DNA of 64,000 bases from Acanthornis magna (taxonomy: Eukaryota; Chordata; Aves; Passeriformes; Acanthizidae), in the NCBI GenBank assembly GCA_036785705.1, contig JAWUZG010000051.1:15900501-15964500 (forward strand). Reading direction: 5' to 3'. The position numbers were made by a program, and so were the translations under genes. The notes under the pieces are model-generated. The model worked only from the letters and a program-made list of their open reading frames with translations. It was not told the DNA's origin and ran no database searches. Shown piece after piece: positions 1 through 12,267 of the stretch; position 1 is the stretch's first letter, and every line of letters begins with the position of its first letter.

Positions 1-382
1 GACACATTTGGAAGGAAATGTATTTCGAGTGACTGATGGAACAAAGAATGTTTCTAGTTCTCATTAGACTATTCTTTGAAATATATCACATAACTGACTG
101 ACTTAGTATTTTGATCACTGCATTTAGTTTAGGCTCACCAAAACTCATTCTGTCAAAGTGGGTTTGTCTTTCCAGAGATTTGTGCTAAATTTGAATCTGT
201 TCTGCATCCTCAATGTTTTAAGGTTTTCTGTTTTGATGCTACTGATGCCACTGTGTTTATTTAGAAGGGGAAAAAAGGCTTTAATTCCTTACATGGGAAC
301 TAAAAAAGGCTTTTCCTCACATCCTCTTTGCTCACATAGTTGAGATTTGACTCCCACATAAGAAATGGTTTTATTTCAGTGT
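1..382. other. Intergenic sequence, no gene seen
   Basis: AT-rich unique sequence left of the first LTR. No coding signal, RNA gene or repeat recognised. Its last five bases (378-382, AGTGT) are the left copy of the target-site duplication of the LTR that follows. Confidence 0.6.
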
Positions 383-1450
383 TGCATTGGAGTTTGTGTG
401 GCAAGATTTTGATAACAGGGTGGAGGCTGCAGGAGTGGCTTCTTTCAGAAGTTGCCAGAAGCTTCCCCCATGTCTGACAGAGCCAAAGCCAGCTGGCTTC
501 AAGATGGACCTGCCATTGACCAAGGCAGAGCCCACTAGGCCTCTGTGATAACTTATTTAAGAAGGGAAAAAAAATTACTGGGCAGAATTGCAGCCAGAGA
601 AGAGTGAGAATATGAGAGAGGAACAACCCTGCAGACCAAGATCAGTGCAGAAGGAGGGGGAGGAAATGCTCCAAGTGCCAGAGCAGAGGTTCACCTGCAG
701 CCTGTGGTGAAGACCCTGGTGAGACAGGCTGTCCCCATGCAGCCCATGGAGGTCCATGGGAGAGCAGAGATCCATCTGCAGCCCATGGAGGACCTCATGC
801 TGAAGCAGGTGGGTGCCTGAAGGAGGCTGTGATCCCGTGGGAAGCCTGCACTGAAACAGGCTCCTGGCAGGACTTGTGGCCCCATGGAGCGAGGAGCCCA
901 CACTGGAGCAGGTTTGCTGGTAGGACTTGAGACCCTGCAAGGGACTCACACTGGAGCAGTTTGTGAGGAGCTCATGGGAAGGAGTCCCACTGGAGAAATT
1001 GATGGAGATCTATCTCCTATGGAAGGGACCCCGTGTTGGAGAAAGGGATAGACTCCTCTCCCTGAGGAGAAAACAGCAGCAGAAACAACAAATGATCATA
1101 ACCCCCATTCCCTTCTCCCTGCACTGCTAGGCGGGAGGAGGTAGAGATTTGGGAATAAAGTTAAGCCTGAGAAGGAGGAAGGGGTGGGGAGAAGGTGTTT
1201 TTAAGATTTGGTTTACTTCTCATTCTCCTGCTCTTGACTTGATGGGTAATAAATTCTCCAAATTTAATTAATTTCTCCAAATCGAGTCTGTTTTGCCCAT
1301 GACAGTAATCAGTGAGTGATCTCTCTCTATCCTTATCTCAGCTCATCAGCTTTCATTATATTTGCTCTCCCCTGCTCTCTCCAGTTGAGGAGGGAAGTGA
1401 TAGAGTGGCTTTTGTGGGCACCAACATCCAGCCAGGGTCAAAACACCACA
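383..1450 (+). mobile_element. Solo LTR of an endogenous retrovirus, ERVL-like
   Basis: The element starts with TG (383) and ends with CA (1449-1450). It is flanked by a perfect 5-bp direct repeat AGTGT at 378-382 and 1451-1455; a 5-bp duplication is usual for ERVL-type elements. A TATA-like motif (tatttaa, 554-560) and polyadenylation signals (AATAAA at 1154-1159 and 1248-1253) fit a plus-strand U3-R-U5 layout. The stretch from about 700 to 1020 is made of degenerate repeats around 'cagcccatggagg'. It shares blocks in the same order with the LTR at 10956-12267 ('catgtc..cagagcca', 'atttaagaag', the start 'aagatggc/aagatgga', and the end 'agtcagggtc/agccagggtc'). No internal retroviral sequence follows, so recombination between two LTRs probably left this solo copy. 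The open reading frames inside it are chance. Confidence 0.88.
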
Positions 1451-4400
1451 AGTGTTAAATTGCACATTTTTCTGTCTCTGTAGTTTGTTCTGGCTCTGTT
1501 TCACTGAAGGACACTGCAGATGCAGGCAAATACTCTCATGTACACCAAGGACAGGACTTAACACATCAGCATTTACCTGCTCACAAGAAGGGAACTTCTG
1601 GAAGCTGAGGGAAGTAGTCTACCACTTCACCAACTCATATTCATCTTCTGCCCTGTATGATTCGAAAAGGTCTTTCCTCTACCTTGGTTTTGGTTCTGGT
1701 GTGAATACATAAAAGGTTGAACTCTGGATATGTGTTGTATTTGACAGGCTAATTGACCTATTTTAATTAATTGTCTTTGGCTCACACGTAAGAGATCACC
1801 TTTCCCATAAGTAGCTTCAAGGAATCCAGTCATTAATCTTCTTAAGCAGCAATTCTGTTCTCACTTCCTCTAAGGCATTTGCTCACACTGCCTCCACACT
1901 AGACTCATCCAGAAGGAAATCCCCAAAGACTCTTCGTTGAGCCCTACCTCACAAAATCATTCCTGGAAGCAAGGGGTCATTATATTTTATTTAGATGCTC
2001 TTTTACCTTGGGAAATATAGCCAAATTAGGCTGACCTCAAGTTTCTTTTGAAGTTTTTCCAACTTCTAAGAACAATTATATATAAGATACCTGGAGGTAG
2101 GTAAGACCCTCTACCACAATCTTTCTGGTACTACATTAAAATCACTTCTAAATAGAAACCACCATATTTGCAACCGCTTGGTATCATGCTGAGATACAGA
2201 TATTGCATTAATTTTAAGTAAACTTTGACAACTTCAAGTATAAAAATATGCTGAATCTCAGTTTTTGCCTGCTGTAAACTCAGAGATACAGAATTCATGA
2301 AGCAAGATGCTCCTGTGCTTTTTTTTCTGGCTATATCTGGTCTTGTTTGGGCCACGCTTTCTTCTTTTGCCTTACAACCTGCTCTGGCTTGTAAGTAGAA
2401 AGATACTAGTGTGGTAATAATGCAGTAAAATCTCTGTTCTCACTGGCATAATAGAAACAGGAGTTGACAAACTGATTGCATTTGACAGACGTAGTTGAGT
2501 CGAGGAACAGGACGGGGTAGATTTTAGAATATGTAATGGAAGGGAGAAAGGCTTAAGAAAGATGGGGTGAGAGACTTGGGAAGAAGCTGATTCAGACTAG
2601 ATACTGATGTTTGGAGAAGGCCATAGATTTTCAACATTTTTGGGAAGAGAAGAGGAACTAATAGAGAAGGAGGGGAAAAAACATAAGGTGGGGGAGAATG
2701 GGAAGAATCAAAATCAGCTTTCTGGTTTGGTCATACTGAATTGAAGTTGACAGCTATTTAGCCCTAAAATTATGTCAGATGAAAGCTGAGATGTTAGTTT
2801 GGACAGCAGAGTGACACCAGTCAGTACTGTGTTTGTCAGGATCATGATGCTTGTTGAATCTCTGTGGATGAAATTATCCTCAGGGAATGTGCAGAGGGAA
2901 AAAGAGTTTTAGGGCCAAGGATATGGAACCACTACAAAACATTTCAGATGTAAAAGCCACATCGAAAAGGTTGGAAAGTTTACATCATTCTAACCAAATG
3001 TGGCTGATCAGAAGCACAGAAACCAGGATGCTGTGCCATCCTTGGAGACAGCATATGCTGCACTGTATTTAAAGAAGTACAGTGGATTGTTAGCAGGATA
3101 AGTGGCTCTCTGACCTTCCCAATGGTGAGTGCAGGGAAGTCCTTAACACACCTGTGCCCATCTCTGTGGGCCAGCAAGCTTAATACAGGGCTGGTTTTAT
3201 ATTATTGATGGGAGTGGCACCAGGCCAACCCCACAAGTTTTCAATCAATCTTCCCTTTTCTTTATAAAGAGGAAGAGAACCCCAAAGAACAAGACTACTG
3301 CTCTGAGTGTCTCAGCATTGTCATGTGTGACCACTCAGTTGGGCTCTGTGTCGATGATGACAGATCAGTCTTGGCCTGACTTCCTCTGCCCTTACACCAG
3401 CCACCTCTCCCTTGCCTTGTGCTCTGTCCCTTGTATCAAAACTTGTGAGGTCACATGTGTAAGTCAGACCAACGTCTAGAAAACTATTTGCTGAAACTTT
3501 GCTTTTTGGCTGTGTCAGTTTTCTGACAGATCAGCTTGTTCACTCAGCTCACCCTGCTGTTGCAGAGCCTCTAGAACTTAAAGCTAATGCCAGGGGAGTC
3601 ACAGGAGTGCATGGCTGGGGCATGGAAGGTGTCCAGTGGGTCCTTTCAGCAGCCACTGGGCAAGGCACAACCAAAACCATCACTGGACCTGGTGTCCCTG
3701 TCATTAGGGCAGAGAGAAGATGTTCTTGTGAAGATAAAGCAGGCTGTGCTTTAAACACAAGTCACCAGAGTGCAAAGCTGAGGTTTTCCATAGCATTTAC
3801 ATGTATTAACACTAAAACTACTAATTGCCTTGTCTTGCTGGGTTTTGTTTTTTGCACATGCCTCTTCATCTTGTACTAAGCAAAACTGTTCACATTCCCT
3901 TCCATAGGCACACTTTACACCAAGGTCTGCATGCAGACATTTTTTTGGGTACAAAGTGTGAGCAATCATTTTTAACCTCTGAGATTAACAGATATACTCA
4001 GTGGTATTTTGTCACCGCCTTTAGCTCAGTTTTTTTGATAAATAAATCAAAAAAGTCAAGTGCTCAGAGCAGGGTACATTTCTGAACTTTAAGACCAGTC
4101 AGTAGGCGGGGGGTGGGACAGATCTGCTGGTGTGACCTGGGGGATAATAGGTAAGAGTATTTTGACACTGCATGTTTCTCTCTCATGTACTGTGCTTGCC
4201 TCCTCTCACCTTGATTAGAAAGTTTAAAAAAAATCCAATTCTTCACCACCTACACACATGCTATTAAAATCATGATGTGTATTAACAAAAAAATCTTTCC
4301 CAGCTGAATGGGAAATTGCTGATAGTATTGCTATCAACAGAAGCCAGCTCTTCATTGTGCAGCCATCTGCCATGATGCCATAAAACCAAAGCCTACCAGG

Positions 4401-5867
4401 TTTTATAGTCTTAGAAATTGTTCGTTTCTCATCCATTCCTTCATTGTTCCTTCTGCTTTTTTTGTTTTGCCTCCTCTTTTCCTGGATAAATATAAACTGC
4501 CAAGACCATGGGTAGTGGTGACAAAGCACAATGGAGAGGTGACCAAATTGCTCTGTCTCATGTTGCATTATTTTTGGGAACGAGGTGGGAAGGAGCAGGA
4601 GGATAATGGAGGCAGACCTGCATTCTGAGTCCTAGGTCCAGAGCAGCTGCAATTACCGATGCTCCCTCCTGACCCTCCCTCCCTGGCAAATAGTTATGGA
4701 TGTAGATGATTCTTAGGGCTAAGCTGTTTTCAGGAGAGTAACAAACTCCTTTTAACAAGTAGCAGTTCTGAAACAAGTCCCTTGGACCACAGTATCTTTC
4801 AAATTTCAGGAAACTCAGACCTCAGTTCAAACTTCAGTGCTTTCCTGCTCTCATAAGGCATCACTTGAGAGCTCTGGTCATACATTTGGACTGGGGTTAG
4901 GAGGTGATACCACAACTTAGGGCCTCTTGCCAATCTGAAATAGCTATGCTTTATCTGTGGGAAAGACAACAGTTGGCTTTACAATATCTTAGTAACTTAG
5001 TCCCTCACTAACTTATATTATTTTGCTCTGAGATTTCTTCAAGATTTGCAATAGAAAATACTGGACAAGTGAAATACAATGACAAAGGTGATCTCTAGGA
5101 GGAGAGATTTTCTGTGTAATTCAGCCCAATGACAGCTACTGCTTCAGTGTACTTTTTGGGGGGGATAAAATTCAGTTGTTGAATATCACATAATACTTGG
5201 GCTGGTAACTAACAGCTGTAGCCCTGAATGACTCCACATATGCTAGCGGGATTGCCCCATTCTTAGTAGTCCTTATTTCTGCTGCTCTCTGTGAAACACT
5301 ACGAGACATGAGTGATTGACACGTGGATTAAGTACAGTGTCTAGGTAAATTGTAGGTAATTAATTCCCACACCAAAAAGAAACATGTCAAAAACCATTAA
5401 TGTATAAATAGCAAACACATATCTCAGTCAAAATAGAACCCACTGCTGCTAACAAAAGCAATTCTATTGCTGCTACGTTCTGGGCCCAAAGGGGACTAAA
5501 GCAAGTAATTAATGAGACATCTCCTTGTGTCTGGGTGTTGTGTGTCCTTTTCAGCAGTTACCAAATATTTCCTCTGCTTTCATTTATCTTCTCCCACCAC
5601 TTTAACATGAAATAACAATTTTCACTTTGTAATTAAGACCTGTCTTGCAAGCATGACAGAGTCTCATCTTCTGCATGGCTGTGGGACCTGTTTCACACCT
5701 CCTCTCCTCAAAAGAAGCTGATATGAAACATGTGAGGTGAGTCACTATCTAGGCAAACAGAGCTGGAACTCGAGAATTAAATACCTCCACCAACCTTTAT
5801 GGCATGTACACACTTAAAAACAGCAGGGGCTGCAGCACAGGGCTTTTGTTTTAACACATATTGAACT
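1451..5867. other. Intergenic unique sequence, no gene seen
   Basis: About 4.4 kb after the solo LTR. Short open reading frames occur on both strands, but none has a recognisable protein, codon bias or splice-flanked structure. The right copy of the LTR target-site duplication is at 1451-1455. A short G-run lies near 5157-5164. Nothing else was recognised. Confidence 0.6.
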
Positions 5868-5944
5868 GAGAAAGGAAAGGAAAGGAAAGGAAGGAAGGAA
5901 GGAAGGAAGGAAGGAAGGAAGGAAGGAAGGAAGGAAGGAAGGAA

Positions 5945-5979
<35 letters not shown>
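5868..5979 (+). repeat. Compound purine microsatellite (AAAGG)n-(AAGG)n-(GA)n
   Basis: Here 112 consecutive bases are all A or G. The tract opens with AAAGG units (5871 to about 5890), continues with about 13 AAGG/GGAA units to about 5944, and ends with about 15 GA units (5950-5979). The minus-strand translation gives the low-complexity Pro-Ser-Phe-Leu and Ser-Leu reading frames, which are not genes. Confidence 0.97.
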
Positions 5980-5983
<4 letters not shown>

Positions 5984-7921
5984 ATCCCTTGGCCCTGGAA
6001 GCTCCATGTGGAGTTGAGAGGATGCCCAGGGCATGCAGCCATTCTCTAGAGAGAACTAGCACCAACTCTGCTCTACTATAAGACTTGGCTTGGAAATCAG
6101 AGTAAGCATCTCTTAAGGTGGGTGGCCTTTAGCAGTGTAGATGTAGCTGTGGTAACTGGGTATTTTTCCACTAACCACCATCAGTGAAAGAGTTAACATG
6201 TTCCCATGAGCTGAGGTCAACCAAAACCCAGTTGTGATTTCCTTCCATAGTCAACTTTGCTTTGGGCTGTTGTTGTTACATCTGTTTCAGAATGAGAAGC
6301 CAATGGTTTGTGTTCAGCTTGTGTTCAGAAAATTTTTCTGCAGAGACCAGTGTAACAAACTAATTTTAAAATAAAGATGAAAAATTTCTCATCATGTTAT
6401 AGAGTCTATCCTATAAGATATCCTGGTTGTGTTTTAACTTTAAATTTATTTAAGTTATTTGTCCCTTGGGGTTTCTTTTCTTTTCTCTTCCATCCCATTC
6501 TGTTTCTTTGCAATGTGGCTGAAACTGTAATGGATATCTTGACATCTTATGGCAGCTGCTGCTATATAAGTGGAAGAACAGACAGCTGTTGCCACTCACA
6601 GTTACAGGTATCAGGGACGCCCAGGCTTTTCTCTGCCTTGTCCAAATCAGTTAAACCTGTGCCTTCTGGTGTGGCTCATCACTGTTGGCTTTGTTCTCCT
6701 TCTGAGTTTGGCAACAGCTGTCTAAAATCTGACATCACTGGTGCTGGTTCAGTTGGGGATCATATGTCACCTGTACACCTTTGCAAATGGTCTGGCTTGG
6801 TCTTTGCTGTGAAGTCACCTTACAGTCACCAGGCCAGCCTTGGGAGGTACAAGGATCATCCAGACCCTGGTCTGAGTCTGGAAAATGCAGGCTTCCTGAT
6901 TTAGAGACTTGTAGGCAGAGCTCTCTTCCCTTTCTTAATACTTTTGCAGCCCTCTCCCCAGCCCAGAAAGTTTCTGTATAGCTGTGGTTCATCCTCTCTA
7001 AATCTTCTGTCTGTGTTTCCTGTGCCTTTCAATGGGCACAGTCACAGCAATAACGTATTATTAATAAGGAGTTGTTCTCCTCAGGAATAAAGCAGAAAAA
7101 CACAGCACATGAAGCCACGAGTAAACAAAGCTGTAATTCCTGAAAATGTGGCTAATTAGAAGTGACCAATTCCATTTTTCTGCATGAAGGGAACCAAGGT
7201 CCTATTCTTCTAAGCGCTATAGTTAGGAGACTTACTCATACCAGCATTAAGAAAGCTTAACACTGAGTGTTGGGAGTTTTTTAACAAACAAAATGGGTCC
7301 AGATTTGCTGATTCTTCCATTCTTTCATCTAATTTCTATCCATTTGGCTTATGTATTTTTTGAATTGTGCTGATCAAAACACGCTTCAATACTCTCCAGC
7401 TACATTACTTGTTTAAAGTCATGACACCTATTAATCCCTCTATCTAACTGATAATACATTTTGTGCATTTGTGCCAGCCTCATCTAGCAATTCCCCCTTG
7501 ACTATGTTCTCATTAACCCTAGGACTCTTTTCTGTGAACTCTTAATTTCTCTGTACTCATGTTTATTCATCCTTCCATTTATTTGTTGGGGTTGAACTTC
7601 AATTAACTGATTTCAGCTCATTCTTCTAGCTTGCACTTCGTGTATTCTCACCTTCCAGAGTTATGTACATGCTTCCCTCTTTCTATTCTGCAGGTATGGG
7701 CAGGCTCTCAAGGTGAGAGGGGTTGCTTGGGCAGGACAGGAGACCTCCTTGATTAATTCTCCACCACTAACACTTATCCTGAGTGTTTGGCTGTTTTTCG
7801 TCAGCCTTTGTACAAGGCAGAGGTATCATCAGTTGACATTCCTGTAGCAGAGACTTGTTTGCAATTTCACAAAGAAACAGTTTGTTTCCTTGTCATTCAA
7901 CATAAAGATAAGAGAAGACTC
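5980..7921. other. Intergenic unique sequence, no gene seen
   Basis: About 1.9 kb. A 175-codon open frame at 6377-6904 on the plus strand is not recognisable, has no family-like motifs and no splice-flanked structure, so it is treated as chance. No repeat or RNA gene recognised. Confidence 0.6.
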
Positions 7922-8035
7922 ATAAAATCATAGAATCATAGAATGGTTTGGGTTGGAAGGGACCTTAAAGGTCATTTCTTTCCAGCTCCCTCACCACAGC
8001 AAGGATGCCACCCACCAGGCTGACAGAGCACAGTC
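7922..8035 (-). mobile_element. CR1 LINE, short 3'-end fragment
   Basis: The plus strand reads two copies of the 'tcatagaat' unit, then 'ggtttgggttggaaggga' and 'ccttaaaggtcatt'. This is the reverse complement of the CR1 3' end with its characteristic 8-9 bp terminal repeat. A weaker match ('ggatgccacccaccaggctg') follows to about 8030. The rest is 5'-truncated, as is usual for CR1. The right border is approximate. Confidence 0.92.
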
Positions 8036-10955
8036 ATGGTCAATGCAACTGACAGCAAAGACCAGTAGGGGATAGAGAAGTCAAATTAAGTGCTCCAGAT
8101 CTTCTCAGGAGAAATGGACCAAACTGTGTTCTTGTGTGACATCTCCTGAGAAGATGGATTTTTGTCCTACTTCAGTAGCAACACCACAGTGAGGTTCATG
8201 AATTTTCTAATACCTGTGTGTTAGCAGATCTGACCCATGTCATCCATGCCACACTTGGCTCATGTTTTAAGCTTCCAGCAGTGATACTAACAAAGTCCTT
8301 GTGCTAGCTATGCTATTTCTAACCACTGGAACCTGCGGTGTTTGTAGGCCTAAACCCAGGACACAGGGAACAAACAGCTTTCACTGTAGTCATGCCAGCA
8401 TACTGACTATGGCTGGTGTTCCAAATGGAGCTCCTCTTTGGAGAACATCTGACACGTAATGGCACTACTTAGATTTACACCATTCTACACATCTCCTGCA
8501 GCTCTTTCTAGTTGCCTGATAGAGAGCTGGGGGAAGAACTCCTCCCTTGCCAGCTGAAACAAGTTAGGGTGCTTGAACAATGCCACCTCCCAGCATGGGA
8601 GATCAGGCAGGCAAGTGGGTGGCAAGGAGGAGGGGAGAACGTACCTTTGGGCAATAGCCTTCCTGATGAATTTGGATGAGGGTGTTTGTTCACAGCTCCA
8701 ACTATTTTTCCACCTCCAGCAAACTGCTGACTACCATCTGATGGGAAAATAAACCAAAATTATGGGCATCACCTCTACTGCCTGCTCTAACAGCAAAATA
8801 TATGCATAGCTGTGGTTTGGAGCCCCTCTGGTAGTTTCAAGTTTAGGATTCAGACCCTTCTTATGAAAAAGGATGTGATGTAATCCACTTTCCATTCAGT
8901 GGCTTTCATAGATTTGGAGGCTGAGAAAACATGCTTAGAACAGCCATGTAGTTTAAAATGAGTGTGTGTTGGCTGCAAAACACTGCATGGTGCGACACTT
9001 CCCTGCATTTGGCATGCACTGGAAGAGCTGGGGTTTGAGAAGTACCATTCAGATTTCAGTAATCCACATACAAGGTCATCTCAGGGAACTACAGAGATAG
9101 CTACTGTGGAGTATTTTTTGTCCACTAGGCTTGTTATCCTGTCAAAGAATATAATTAAATTGGCTTCTCATATGCATTATAAGCCCCAGTTGTCTGCTAT
9201 TTATCACCTTATATTGCTGTAGCTGCTCACACAACAACTACTTTATTAATTCCTTACTTATTTTTTAGCTATTGATGTAGTGTTCTTTGTGTTCTAGTTC
9301 CCTGTCCCCCATTACCTGTGCAGATTGGAAGGTATCCCATTTCTTGGAAAGGAAAGTTGACTTATACTCTTTCCTAGCAGATAACATTTAGGGTCATGCT
9401 TTGCTTTCAGGAGTGCTCATAAGTAATCATCAGCAGTTGTGATTATTCAGCTGGTTACCCAGCTTACATTTAGTAGTGCTACACTGAGTAATAGCCTGTA
9501 TTTAAGTTTCTGTGTCTTCATGTTGAACTAGTAGCTTCATAGATTTGTATTGTGATTTGGCTTGTTGCTTCCTACCTGCTGTTAGGAAAGGCTTTCTAAA
9601 GGTATTATGCTTTTTGGTAGAAAATAGGCAAGAGTTTCAATCTTCATATAACCACAATAAACCAAAATACTCTGCGTGTCTTTCCCATAGTAACTGAACG
9701 GTATCCAACTGCTTTATTAACATGAACTAATATGTTCTCAGTGGCTCCTCTGTAGCAGAAGAATATCACTCTTGCTGTCTCTTAGAAAAGGCAAATTGGG
9801 TTACAGAACGGGTGTGGGATTGCTCCAAGTTCATTGAGAGCCACAAGCTGTGATTGAAATCTCTTAACACCTGCCATAAATGGCTGCACTGGCATACGCG
9901 TAGTACAAAAGCTGCTAAGAGCCAGCTTCCTCAGCTCTGTAAGGCACTGGTGACTCAGCGGAGCCCTCACTTTCCTGGATGTTCTCTCTTCTTGCAATAG
10001 CCAGGTACACACTTCGGGTGACATGCTCCCCAAATTTCTCCTTGTTGTTTTGCCACCCACAGGAAAAAAAGGTGGGTCTGGCAGCCTCCCCCACCGTATG
10101 GATGCAGCTTGTATCCTGATCACCATAAAATCCTTTTCCAGACAGGATATAACAAGGAGAGGGCTCTAGAAGTCAGGAAGACCTTGTCACCAAGGACAGT
10201 AGGCTCTTGGGGTAGAAAAACCATCATACTTTTTCAGCCTACTTTGCCTAAGCTGTGGAAAGAGAAGTTACATGGTGCTGATGAAAGAAATTTTTGAAAT
10301 TGGTGAGAGACAGCAAGTCTTAGAGGTAGAAGTAGCCACCCTCTCTTCTCAGCATTGGTCTCACAGGGGTTTCTCCTACTTCTTCCATCCAGGCCTATCT
10401 TCTTTTCTCCTCACTTTTCTCAAAATCCTAAACCCTGGAATAGTCAAATTAAGTTTTGTCAAAGTCAGAGAAGCATTGAGCTGTTCCTGAGCTATAACCT
10501 CTCTGTGCATTTCCCATTTTCCATGCTCCAGTGTCTGAGGTAAAAGCTTCCTTTCTCAAAGAAGAAGGAAGGTTCTATCAAATACAAGGCCAGGCCCAGA
10601 GGGGGAAGAGTGAATAGACATTCAAAATTTATATTCTTAAATGTAATGAATTTTAAAGACAATGTTGTGCTTTGAGACCTGATGCGTGCTTTTTTATCAT
10701 TTGGATCTGGCAAAAATATAAGTGTCTGGGGAAGTTTTAAATCCTGTTTACATTATAAACAGAGTACATTGCTCCCATTCCCCACTTCAGATCAGCTATA
10801 GTGGGTTTTTAAAAAGTGCATATCAGAAACATGAGCTTCCCTCCTTCAGGGGTAGCAAGATCTTCTCAAGTATAATAACCTTTGCTTTCTTGAAAATTCA
10901 GCTTCACAGGTGGAATCAGGCCCAGACAGAAGGGGACACTGACGTGGAGGAAGAC
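8036..10955. other. Intergenic unique sequence, no gene seen
   Basis: About 2.9 kb of unique sequence with only short chance open frames. The last five bases (AAGAC, 10951-10955) form the likely left target-site duplication of the following LTR. Confidence 0.6.
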
Positions 10956-12267
10956 TGTGGTGGTTTTGCTTGGCCCAGTTTTTGCCAGTGAGTAGGCTGG
11001 GGTTTCAAGATGGCTCCTGCATGCCCTGTATAAAAATTCTGGAAGTTTTCACCATGTCCAGCAGAGCCAATCTCTGATGGCTCTGGCCATGATGGACATG
11101 CTGCTGGCCAAACCTGGGCCAATTAGAGATGTTAGTTACGCCTGTGTGAAAACATATTTAAGAAGAAATCAAAACAATGTGAGCACACACTTCTTTTTAG
11201 CCAGAGGAGGAGGAGGAGAAGGAGGAGGTAAAAATATGTGAGGGAAACAACATGGAGGCACCAAGGTCAGTGGAGAAGGTGGGGGAGGAGATGCTCCAGG
11301 CGCCAGAGCTGAAAACCCTCTGCCGGCCGTGGTGCAGACTATGGGGGAGCAGGTGGTCCCCCTGCAGCCCATGGAGTCCAGGGGGATGCAGAGAACCCCC
11401 CACAGCCCTTGGGGAGGTGCCCACGCCAGAGGAGCAGGTGGATGCCTGCAGGAAGCTGTGATCCAGTGGGAGTCCCAGTAGAGACTGAGAGTTGCAAAGG
11501 CCTTGCAGGAGAGAGAGAGGCCTCGCTCCCGGGATGGAAACAGCCTGGCCTCGGCTTGGAAGTCTGAAATCTATGGACAGGAACTTGTACTGCAGCAATC
11601 GGGCGGGTTGCTGCTCGTGAGATTGGGCCCACGCCAAAGAAGTTCACAGAGGACTGTCTCTCATGGGAGGGACCCCCATGGCTAAGTAGAGAACTCTTCT
11701 CCCTGAGGGACTGACCCTGGCTAAAGAAAAAACCCTCATACCCTGCCGCCACCCTGGAGCTGTTGGTTAGAAGGAGGGAGGGAGGGGGTGAGCTGAGAAA
11801 TGGAGTCTTAATAGGGAGGGGGGTGAGTAGAGAAGCAGTGTCTGTAGTAGAAGAATTGTGGTGATGGACGGACTAAGAGAAAAAAACCCCACACCCTGCC
11901 CCTGCCCTGGAGTTGTTGGTTAGTTGGAAAGGAGGGAAGGGGTGAGCTGAGAAGTGGTGCCTTAAGAGGGAAGGGGGGTGAGTGAAGAAACGGTGTCTTA
12001 AGAGCTTATTTTTACCTCTGATTTATCCTCCGACTCTGTTAGGTTAATAAATCACTTTAAGTGATTTAATAAATTTAATTTAATAAAACTTTAAGTTTTC
12101 ATGCCTGTTTTGCCCTGTCTGTGCATCCTCCTTATCAGTGATCTTAACTCATGAGTCCGGTGTGTTTGTGTTATTTTTTCCCTCTCCTCCGCGTAGGTGC
12201 AGCAGGAGAGAGCATAGAGAGCAGACGTCGTTGGTGCCTGGCATTTAGTCAGGGTCAAACCCTGACA
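10956..12267 (+). mobile_element. Solo LTR of an endogenous retrovirus, related to the copy at 383
   Basis: It starts TGTGGTGG (10956) and ends CCTGACA (12267). The flanks are AAGAC (10951-10955) and AAGAG (12268-12272), a 4-of-5 match to a 5-bp target-site duplication. A CCAAT motif (11120), a TATA-like motif (tatttaag, 11155-11162) and AATAAA (12046-12051) are in plus-strand order. It shares ordered blocks with the LTR at 383-1450: the 'catgtccagcagagcca' stretch, 'atttaagaag', the 'gaggagatgctccaggcgcc' region, 'cctgttttgccc' and the 'cagggtcaaa' end. It is about 240 bp longer, mainly because of an internal duplication at 11721-12000. No gag, pol or env sequence is present. Confidence 0.82.
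11721..12000 (+). repeat. Internal tandem duplication inside the second LTR
   Basis: Two diverged copies lie about 151 bp apart, at 11721-11844 and 11872-12000. Both contain in order: 'ctaa(a)gagaaaaaa', 'accctgcc', 'ccctggag..ttggttag', a GGAGGGAGGG-type run, 'ggtgagctgagaa', and 'ggggggtgagt' followed by 'gtgtct'. The copy at 383-1450 has only one equivalent of this region, near 1135-1205. Confidence 0.8.

Noticed and set aside
300..1130. Several open frames on both strands between 300 and 1130.
   Set aside because: They lie inside the solo LTR; LTRs of this type are non-coding and the translations match no retroviral protein.
5777..6042. Minus-strand open frames with Pro-Ser-Phe-Leu and Ser-Leu repeats.
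   Set aside because: They are direct translations of the purine microsatellite at 5868-5979.
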